Assembly: GCA_947258635.1 (NCBI GenBank)
Contig: CAMYJM010000233.1
Span: 8,994 to 16,326 of the forward strand
Direction: 5' to 3'
Source: an uncultured Acidimicrobiaceae bacterium
Lineage (GTDB): Bacteria; Actinomycetota; Acidimicrobiia; Spongiisociales; UBA5794
Length of the DNA: 7,333 bases
Shown one piece after another: positions 1 to 5,391 of this stretch. Under the pieces are notes generated by a model that worked only from the letters and a program-made list of their open reading frames with translations, ran no database searches and had not been told where the DNA came from. A program made the translations under genes and the position numbers. How positions within the stretch are numbered: the first letter of the stretch is position 1; the number at the start of each line of letters is the position of its first letter.

Positions 1-989
1 AGCAGGTACTCGATGTCGGCGGCAGACGCGGCCGGATGGGCCGGACCCAGATTCCATGCGGTGTCGGTGGTTCCGATCAGCCAATGGCGCCCCCAGGGAA
101 TCACGAAGAGCACACTCTTCTCGGTGCGGACGATCATGCCGCTGGTGCCGGCGATTCGCTCCTGCGGCACGACGAGGTGGACGCCTTTCGATGCCGTGAC
201 ATCGATGTCCACCCGTCCCGCCATCGCTTCGATGTCGTCGGTCCAAACGCCGGTTGCGTTGATCACATGGCGGGCTTTGATGATGAACGCCTCGCCGGTC
301 TCCAGACAGGTGGCCCGGGCCCCGGTGACACGCCCCGCCACCTCGATGAGATCGGAGACATTGAGGCTCGTCGCGACCGCGGCGCCATGCGTCGCAGCTG
401 TGCGCCCAACCGCCAGGGTGTGTCGGGCGTCGTCCACTTGGGCGTCGTAGTACTGAATGCCGCCAACGAGGGATTGCTTCGCCAGGGCCGGGATCTCTTC
501 GAGGATCCCCCGCTGGCTGAGATGGCGGTGGCGGGGGAGCGGGTTCCCGCCCAATGTGGCGAGGATGTCGTAGAGGGCGATACCGGCCCCCACGTACCAT
601 CGCTCCCAGAATCGGTGGCGGAGCGGATAGATGAACCGCACCGGAGTGACCAGGTGCGGCGCCAGCCGCGTCAGCAGCAGCGATCGTTCGCGGAGCGCCT
701 CCTTGACCAGCCTGAAGTTCAACTGCTCGAGATAGCGCAGCCCGCCGTGAATGAGCTTGCTCGACCGGCTCGACGTCCCGGACGCGATGTCGCGTTGCTC
801 GACCACAGCCACTTTGAGCCCGCGGGAAGCCGCGTCCAGAGCACATCCCATGCCGGTGATGCCTCCGCCGATGATCAGCACGTCGAACTCGTCGCTTCTG
901 AGACGATCGAGTACCCGGCGGCGGTATTGCGGGCCGAGGTGGTGGGGCGAATCGAAGGCCGGGAGCGGCCGGGCGGGATGAGGCGGCAT
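1..989 (-). CDS. glpD: Aerobic glycerol-3-phosphate dehydrogenase, FAD-dependent (N-terminal 330 residues; cut by left edge)
   Basis: Family role: oxidises sn-glycerol-3-phosphate to dihydroxyacetone phosphate at the inner face of the membrane, passing electrons through FAD to quinone. Seen: reading the minus strand from ATG at 989 gives an uninterrupted frame to position 1. Residues 37-46 (VLIIGGGITG) are the GxGxxG dinucleotide-binding start of an FAD fold. Residues 75-88 (RSSKLIHGGLRYLE) are the GlpD signature. YYDAQVDDARHT (about 180-191), NATGVWTD (244-251), SKGVHLVVP (267-275) and IGTTDT (305-310) follow in family order. Full-length relatives have over 500 residues, so the C-terminal part lies outside the window. 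No internal deletion is apparent, unlike two genes downstream. The start was chosen because a TAGTGT box ends 7 nt upstream and no Shine-Dalgarno is visible, suggesting leaderless translation. It is divergent from the mutase gene. Very confident of family. Confidence 0.95.
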   Translation of the reverse strand, partial: MPPHPARPLPAFDSPHHLGPQYRRRVLDRLRSDEFDVLIIGGGITGMGCALDAASRGLKVAVVEQRDIASGTSSRSSKLIHGGLRYLEQLNFRLVKEALRERSLLLTRLAPHLVTPVRFIYPLRHRFWERWYVGAGIALYDILATLGGNPLPRHRHLSQRGILEEIPALAKQSLVGGIQYYDAQVDDARHTLAVGRTAATHGAAVATSLNVSDLIEVAGRVTGARATCLETGEAFIIKARHVINATGVWTDDIEAMAGRVDIDVTASKGVHLVVPQERIAGTSGMIVRTEKSVLFVIPWGRHWLIGTTDTAWNLGPAHPAASAADIEYL

Positions 990-996
990 CGAGCGA

Positions 997-1002
997 ACAC
1001 TA
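997..1002 (-). promoter_or_regulatory. Putative -10 box (TAGTGT) of a leaderless glpD promoter
   Basis: On the minus strand, TAGTGT is followed by 7 nt (TCGCTCG) and then the glpD ATG. Actinobacterial -10 boxes follow TAnnnT, and a 7-nt gap puts transcription start at or next to the A of ATG. No Shine-Dalgarno lies between. A -35 element is not convincing. Inference from pattern only. Confidence 0.5.
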
Positions 1003-1044
1003 CCGGAGTTGACGCACCCTCGAGATTGTCGACCCGGCCTGGTT

Positions 1045-1050
1045 TAGGCT
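1045..1050 (+). promoter_or_regulatory. Putative -10 box (TAGGCT) of a leaderless mutase promoter
   Basis: TAGGCT fits TAnnnT and ends 9 nt before the mutase ATG at 1060. The intervening CGGGGCAGT has no good ribosome-binding site at a usable distance, so the transcript may start at or a base or two before the ATG. It faces the glpD box across about 42 bp, so both promoters sit within one 70-bp spacer. No clear -35 element is seen. Confidence 0.4.
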
Positions 1051-1059
1051 CGGGGCAGT

Positions 1060-2787
1060 ATGTCTCTCGATAGCCTCATCGCGGCCGCGCACCGCTGGAT
1101 AGAGGGTGATCCCGATCCGGCCACTCGAGCCGAAATGGAACAGCTTCTCGCGGCCCAGGACACGGCAGCGCTGGAGGACCGGCTCGGAGGTCGCCTCCAC
1201 TTCGGCACGGCCGGACTGCGTGGCGAAGTCGGTGCCGGGCCCAATCGGATGAACCGGGCGGTCGTGATCCGGGCGACACGGGGCCTCGCCGCCCACCTCC
1301 TCAAACAGGAGACGACCGGGCCGGTTGTCGTCGGGTACGACGCCAGGACCTCGAGCCGCCGCTTCATGGAGGACACCGTCGGCGTGCTGGCTGCGGCCGG
1401 CTTCAGCGTGCGCTACTTCGACGAGGCGACACCGACGCCGCTGGTGGCGTTCGCCGCCCGGCGTCTCGATGCCGCCGCGGCCGTCGTGGTCACTGCCAGC
1501 CACAACCCACCGCAAGACAACGGCTACAAGGTCTACGCCAAGAACGGGGCGCAGATCGTCCCGCCGGACGACGAGTTGATCGCGTCCCAAATCGATGAGG
1601 CAGGGGCGGCGTCGCGGGTGCCGCGGATCCGGTGGTCGGCCGTCGCCGACTCCGACCTGTGCAGCCCGATCGATCCCAACTCCATTTTCGCCAAGTATGC
1701 CGCCTCCACCCGGCGGCCGCGCCCGGATCGGGCGACGGCGCCACTGCGCATCGTGTACACGCCGCTCCACGGCGTTGGCGGCCGCTACACCAAGGAAATG
1801 CTCGAAAGCGGTGGCCATGAAGTGATCCCCGTGGCGACTCAGTTCGAGCCCGACGGAGCATTTCCCACCGTCGACTTTCCTAACCCAGAGGAGCCCGGAG
1901 CGCTCGACGAGGCGTTCGCCGTCGCCCGGCGCGAGCCGGCCGTCGATATGATCATCGCCAACGACCCGGACGCCGACCGGCTCGCCGTTGCCGTCCCCAT
2001 CGCCAGCGGCTGGCAGTTCCTGACCGGCAACCAGGTTGGTGTTCTTCTGGCTGATTGGTGTCTCGACGGTAGCCAGACCCGACCGCTCGTGCTCAACAGC
2101 ATCGTGTCCTCGCCGATGCTGGGGAACCTGGCCACGGCCCGGCACGCCACGTGGGCCGTGACGCTCACCGGGTTCAAGTGGATCTGGAATGCGGCTCTCG
2201 ACCTGGCGGCGACGGGCTACGAGTTCGTCATGGGCTACGAAGAGGCGCTCGGCTATTCGGTGGGCCCGACGGTTCGCGACAAGGATGGGATCGCCCCGGC
2301 CCTGGTGTTTGCCGATATGGCGGCCGATGCCAAGGCCCGGCGAATGACGGTGCTGGATCGCCTGGCGGCTCTCTACGCCGAGTTGGGGGTCTGGGCCAGC
2401 GCCCAGCACAGCGTTCGCTTTGGGGGTCCCGGGGGCATGGAGCGAGTGGGGTCGCTTCTCGAGGAGCTGGCTACGTCACCTCCGGCCGATCTCAACGGCC
2501 TCGCCGTCACCGGTGTCACGGACTATCGACGGGGCGCCGCCGATCGGCCCCGGTATCTGGGGGCCACTCCGCTGGTCGATCTCGATCTGGGGGAGGCCGG
2601 GAGGTGCCTGATCCGCCCCAGCGGAACCGAACCCAAACTCAAGATCTACGTCGATCTCACAGAAGCGGCCCCCGGCGATGGCTCCGCGGCGATCTTGACA
2701 GCCGAGGGTCGGCTTCGGCAACGGGCGACCACAGTCGCCGGCGCGGCCGCCGCCGCGATGGGCGTGGCCGACGGACCGTCGGCTTGA
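1060..2787 (+). CDS. Phospho-sugar mutase (phosphoglucomutase/phosphomannomutase, PGM2/PgcA-like)
   Basis: Family role: alpha-D-phosphohexomutase that interconverts hexose-6-phosphate and hexose-1-phosphate through a phosphoserine enzyme and a 1,6-bisphosphate intermediate, in the cytoplasm. Seen: 575 residues, a normal length. FGTAGLRG (48-55) followed by an NRMN stretch (62-65) is typical of the PGM2/PgcA branch. TASHNP (145-150) carries the catalytic serine, Ser147. DPDADR (302-307) is the Mg-binding loop. GYEEALGYSVG (392-402) is the sugar-recognition loop, and RPSGTEP (519-525) binds phosphate. All four active-site elements are present in order and look intact. Whether glucose or mannose phosphates are preferred cannot be read from this; PgcA-like enzymes often favour glucose. 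The ATG at 1060 lies just after a TAGGCT box. The gene stands 68 bp before the aldolase and probably serves glycogen or wall-sugar supply. Confidence 0.93.
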   Translation: MSLDSLIAAAHRWIEGDPDPATRAEMEQLLAAQDTAALEDRLGGRLHFGTAGLRGEVGAGPNRMNRAVVIRATRGLAAHLLKQETTGPVVVGYDARTSSRRFMEDTVGVLAAAGFSVRYFDEATPTPLVAFAARRLDAAAAVVVTASHNPPQDNGYKVYAKNGAQIVPPDDELIASQIDEAGAASRVPRIRWSAVADSDLCSPIDPNSIFAKYAASTRRPRPDRATAPLRIVYTPLHGVGGRYTKEMLESGGHEVIPVATQFEPDGAFPTVDFPNPEEPGALDEAFAVARREPAVDMIIANDPDADRLAVAVPIASGWQFLTGNQVGVLLADWCLDGSQTRPLVLNSIVSSPMLGNLATARHATWAVTLTGFKWIWNAALDLAATGYEFVMGYEEALGYSVGPTVRDKDGIAPALVFADMAADAKARRMTVLDRLAALYAELGVWASAQHSVRFGGPGGMERVGSLLEELATSPPADLNGLAVTGVTDYRRGAADRPRYLGATPLVDLDLGEAGRCLIRPSGTEPKLKIYVDLTEAAPGDGSAAILTAEGRLRQRATTVAGAAAAAMGVADGPSA

Positions 2788-2811
2788 GGTTTCCGGGCCA
2801 GCCGGGATAAT
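2784..2811 (+). promoter_or_regulatory. Putative promoter of the aldolase gene (TTGAGG, 16 bp, GATAAT)
   Basis: TTGAGG at 2784-2789 and GATAAT at 2806-2811 are separated by 16 bp, close to a housekeeping sigma consensus and slightly short of the ideal 17. The -35 element overlaps the mutase stop codon (TGA 2785-2787). Transcription would begin near 2818, giving a leader of about 38 nt with AGGAG at 2840-2844. The aldolase may therefore be transcribed separately from the mutase. Inference from sequence only. Confidence 0.4.
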
Positions 2812-2855
2812 GGGCACCGCAATCGAAGACGCCCCGAGTAGGAGTACTGACTGCC

Positions 2856-3774
2856 ATGGATCTCGTATCGCTGCTGGGCGATGAAGCAACCTCGCTACTG
2901 GAGCACAAATCGCTAGGAATCCCCAAGGACGACCTGCACCTGCCCGGGCCGGACTTCGTGGGCCGGGTCATGGCTCAGTCCGATCGCTCGCCGCAGGTCC
3001 TGCGGAATCTGCAGAGCCTTTTCGATCACGGCCGAATGGGCGGGACGGGCTATGTCTCGATCCTGCCGGTCGACCAGGGCATCGAGCACTCGGCTGCCGC
3101 GTCGTTTGCCCCCAACCCGGCCTATTTCGACCCGGCGAAGATCGTTGAACTCGCCATCGCGGGTGGCTGCAACGGGGTCGCCTCGACCTTCGGGGTTCTT
3201 GCCATGGTGGCGCGAACTTTCGCTCACCGGATCCCGTTCATCGTGAAGATCAACCACAACGAGCTGCTGACCTACCCGGCGACCTACGACCAGATCATGT
3301 TCGGCACGGTCGAGCAGGCGTACGATCTGGGGGCAGCCGGCGTGGGGGCCACCATCTACTTCGGCTCCGCCGAATCGAACCGCCAGATCGTCGAGGTCGC
3401 CGAGGCGTTTGCCCGGGCTCACGAGCTCGGGATGTTCACCGTCTTGTGGTGCTACACGCGGAGCGGCGATTTCAAGGTAGACGGCGTCAACTACGAGGTT
3501 GCGGCGGACCTCACGGGCCAGGCGAACCACCTCGGCGTGACCATCGAGGCCGACATCATCAAACAGAAGCAGCCGGATCATCAACTCGGGCGGCGCGTCA
3601 TCCGGTGGCGACGATCTCGCCCAGGCGGTGCGGACGGCGGTCATCAACAAGCGGGCGGGGGGCACCGGCCTCATCAGCGGCCGCAAGGCGTTCCAACGCC
3701 CCATGGCAGAGGGCGTCGAGCTGCTGAACGCCATCCAGGACGTCTACCTGGACGAGTCGGTGACGATCGCATAA
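2856..3774 (+). pseudogene. fbaB: Class I fructose-bisphosphate aldolase (FbaB/DhnA type), frame broken by apparent internal deletion
   Basis: Family role: Schiff-base aldolase that cleaves or forms fructose-1,6-bisphosphate; FbaB of E. coli is linked to gluconeogenic growth. Seen: from ATG 2856 (AGGAG at 2840-2844, an 11-nt spacer, rather long) the frame matches FbaB closely, with SILPVDQGIEHS (68-79), IPFIVKINHNE, GATIYFGS and DLTGQANHL. EADIIKQK places the probable Schiff-base lysine at residue 236. After codon 240 the frame becomes unrelated and runs on to 3998. The true C-terminus resumes in the next frame from about 3577: INSGGASSGG, RTAVINKRAGG, GLISGRKAF and DVYLDESVTIA, ending at TAA 3772-3774. 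Total coding content is about 305 residues against 350 in E. coli FbaB as I recall it. The roughly 43 residues normally between KQK and INSGG are absent, so this is more than a one-base error. Real pseudogene or assembly fault cannot be decided here. Confidence 0.9.
3570..3583 (+). other. Deletion/frameshift junction inside the aldolase gene
   Basis: Frame 0 reads CAG CCG GAT CAT CAA. The FbaB-like continuation needs ATC ATC AAC TCG GGC starting at 3577. The join must lie around CCGGATC. By comparison with FbaB, about 128 nt (about 43 codons, not a multiple of three) should lie here. The missing part covers the stretch from just after the Schiff-base lysine strand to the INSGG phosphate-site loop. 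No insertion sequence or clear flanking repeat is visible. Confidence 0.75.
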
Positions 3775-3778
3775 CAAG

Positions 3779-3806
3779 AAGTACTGAGTACCAAGTACTG
3801 AGTACT
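3779..3806 (+). repeat. Tandem 14-bp repeat forming a near-perfect 12-bp hairpin
   Basis: Two adjacent 14-mers, AAGTACTGAGTACC and AAGTACTGAGTACT, differ only at the last base. Because the core is itself nearly palindromic, 3780-3791 can pair with 3795-3806 in 11 of 12 positions (one G-G mismatch at the centre of the stem) around a CAA loop. It starts 4 nt after the aldolase stop codon and no T-run follows, so it is not a standard intrinsic terminator. Base composition is unlike the surrounding GC-rich DNA. It resembles AGTACT-rich intergenic repeats that I recall from planctomycete and actinobacterial genomes, whose function is unknown to me. It could aid termination or mRNA 3'-end protection. 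Confidence 0.8.
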
Positions 3807-3827
3807 AGGCCGTGCGTCGGCACCGCC

Positions 3828-3833
3828 TATTCT
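3828..3833 (+). promoter_or_regulatory. Putative -10 box (TATTCT) of the carboxykinase gene
   Basis: TATTCT matches TAnnnT in a GC-rich spacer. A start near 3840 would leave a leader of about 23 nt that includes AGGAG at 3852-3856. No clear -35 element is seen. The hairpin repeat just upstream (3779-3806) would separate it from the aldolase transcript. Confidence 0.3.
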
Positions 3834-3851
3834 CTCGATCGTTGCCTCACC

Positions 3852-3856
3852 AGGAG
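3852..3856 (+). promoter_or_regulatory. pckA: Ribosome-binding site (AGGAG) deciding the pckA start
   Basis: AGGAG lies 6 nt before ATG 3863, a near-ideal spacing. It decides the start in favour of 3863 over the in-frame ATG at 3812, whose extra 17 residues (MRRHRLFSRS...) show no family similarity and overlap promoter-like sequence. Confidence 0.7.
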
Positions 3857-3862
3857 CTCCGG

Positions 3863-5304
3863 ATGGCGTTTGAATTGCCCGTTGCCAAGTCAGTTGCTGT
3901 CAATCCGACTCAGGCCGAGATGCGGGCCTGGGTGCTCGAGCATATGCCGCGGGTTCGGGAGACGGTCCATGGCAATCTCAACTACGAGGCCGCGGTAACC
4001 GCTCGTCTCGCCGGGTCGACCTTCTTCGTGTCCGCGACGGAGAACCACAAGAACCGCACGAGTCGCGCCGATTACGAGATGTGGGCCGCCCGGCAGGACG
4101 CCTATATCGCCGAGTGCGACATGATCCTCATCGAGGGACACATCGGCCCCGATCCCCAATTCCAGACGGGCTGCCGGCTGTACATCGAGAAGACGCAGGC
4201 CAACATACCGGCGATGCAACAGCAGCTCTACTTTCCCAGAGGCGAGAGCTGGAAAGCCGACTTCACGGTGATATACACGCCGGGGATGGCGGCGCCGGGC
4301 ATGCCCGACGACAAGCTGATCCTCGTTGACAACGAGAACTACGTAACCCGGGTGTTTGGCTCCGACTACTTCGGCGAGTCGAAGATGGGCGGCCTGCGTA
4401 TGTGGAACCATCTTGTGTACCAGGAGGGCGGCCTGGCCATGCATTCGGGCCTCAAGACCTTTCCCGACATCAACGGTGTTGAGGTATCCCTGCTCGTTCT
4501 GGGATTGTCCGGAACCGGCAAGACTACGTCGACTTTCCGCCAGCAACTCGACTCGCTGCCGGTGCAGGACGATTTTGTCGCCCTGATGCCGGGCGGCATC
4601 GTCCGCACCACCGAGAATGGGTGTTTCGCCAAGACATACGGTCTCGATCCCGACGATGAACCGACCATCCACGGCGGGACGGTGCGCCCCGATGCCTGGC
4701 TCGAGAACACCCATGTCAACGACGACGGCACGATCGACTTCTTCAACGACTCGCACACGCCAACCGCAACGACAACATAATCCCGGCCGTCGCCCGGCTG
4801 TCGCGGGAACAAGCCGGCGCTTACTTCATGCTGGGCGAGACCCGCGGTACCTCTGCGGGGGGTAAGGCGGAGGCCGGCAAGAGCCTGAGAGTGCCGGGGA
4901 CGAATCCGTTCTTCTTCGACAACGACGCTCTCCAGGGCAATCGGCTCATCGAGCTTCTCGCCACCATGCCGGACCTCGAGGTGTACCTGATGAACACGGG
5001 CGCAGTGGGTGGTCCCGAAGGCGATCCGGCCGCCTCGAAGGTCAAGATCGCCCACAGCTCGGCGATCATCACCGGTATCGTCTCGGGCATCATCGAGTGG
5101 GAGCCCGACCCGGACTTCGGCTACGAAGTGGCGAGCTCGCTTCCAGGCTTCCCCGATGACGAATTACTCCAGCCGCGACGCCTCTACGAGCGGCAGGGCC
5201 GCCTCGATGAATACCAAGCGGCTGTGGAGAAGCTCCACGCGGAGCGCAGGGCTTATCTCCGCTCGTTTCCCGGTCTCGATGAAGGTATTGTCGAAGCGAT
5301 CTAG
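3863..5304 (+). pseudogene. pckA: Phosphoenolpyruvate carboxykinase, ATP type (divergent), frame broken by apparent internal deletion
   Basis: Family role: converts oxaloacetate and ATP to PEP, CO2 and ADP, the entry step of gluconeogenesis, in the cytoplasm. Seen, first frame (3863-4780): the P-loop GLSGTGKTT (214-222, Lys220) is the ATP-type motif, not the GTP-type one. DYFGESK (to Lys174) and AMHS (His194) fit the Lys and His metal ligands. QDDFV supplies the expected Asp, and NGCFAK (252-257) matches GGCYAK. After DSHTP (about 296-300) this frame ends at TAA 4778. The family continues in another frame from about 4762: NRNDNIIPAVARLS, YFMLGETRGTSAGG, then VYLMNTGAVGG to TAG 5302-5304. Visible content is about 480 residues, while ATP-type enzymes usually have about 520-540. 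The block that follows TENTR in E. coli PckA, including its conserved Arg, is missing, about 30 residues. Function as written is unlikely. A sequencing or assembly error is an open alternative. Confidence 0.88.
4757..4768 (+). other. Deletion/frameshift junction inside the carboxykinase gene
   Basis: The upstream frame reads TCG CAC ACG CCA (SHTP, matching the SxTxN motif of the family). The downstream frame reads AAC CGC AAC GAC AAC (NRNDN), which aligns with the segment just before LPPVSRL in E. coli PckA. Those two motifs should be about 30 residues apart but here are adjacent. Short CCAA/CAAC similarity at the join would permit a microhomology event, but the exact endpoints cannot be seen. 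Confidence 0.65.
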
Positions 5305-5336
5305 CCCCGGCGGCCATGTGTGCGGGTCGGCCGGGA

Positions 5337-5350
5337 TTGCCTTCCGGCAA
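5337..5350 (+). terminator. Weak stem-loop after pckA (TTGCC-TTCC-GGCAA)
   Basis: TTGCC at 5337-5341 pairs with GGCAA at 5346-5350 around a TTCC loop. An alternative stem joins CCCGGC (5306-5311) with GCCGGG (5330-5335) across 18 nt. Neither is followed by a T-run, so intrinsic termination is doubtful. It lies in the 87-bp spacer between pckA and the coiled-coil gene. Confidence 0.25.
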
Positions 5351-5391
5351 GTTCGTCAAGCGGGCCGTGCACGCCGCCGATAAGCATTGCT

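Noticed and set aside
36..1073. Long plus-strand frame (345 codons) opposite glpD
   Set aside because: The opposite strand encodes unmistakable GlpD motifs throughout. The plus frame has no family signature and overlaps the divergent spacer.
1000..2409. Long antisense reading frame (469 codons) opposite the mutase
   Set aside because: GC-rich shadow of a clearly conserved gene. Its translation is Arg/Gly/Asp-rich with no recognisable motif, and it would run against the mutase along most of its length.
2843..2850. AGTACTGA just before the aldolase start, matching the core of the 3779-3806 repeat
   Set aside because: Only 8 bp, and the same octamer also occurs within glpD (449-456), so coincidence is adequate.
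3577..3998. Aldolase C-terminus in the original frame, running into the carboxykinase start
   Set aside because: The residues after codon 240 are Arg/Gly/His-rich and unrelated to the family. They cross the intergenic repeat, so this is a frameshift product, not a fusion protein.
4778..4780. In-frame TAA in the carboxykinase gene as a recoding or programmed frameshift site
   Set aside because: No slippery heptamer or downstream pseudoknot is evident, and residues are missing across the junction, which frameshifting would not explain.
5379..5384. GATAAG as a -10 box 7 nt before the GTG start of the coiled-coil gene
   Set aside because: It does not meet TAnnnT and has no clear -35 partner; kept only as a weak possibility and not listed as a feature.
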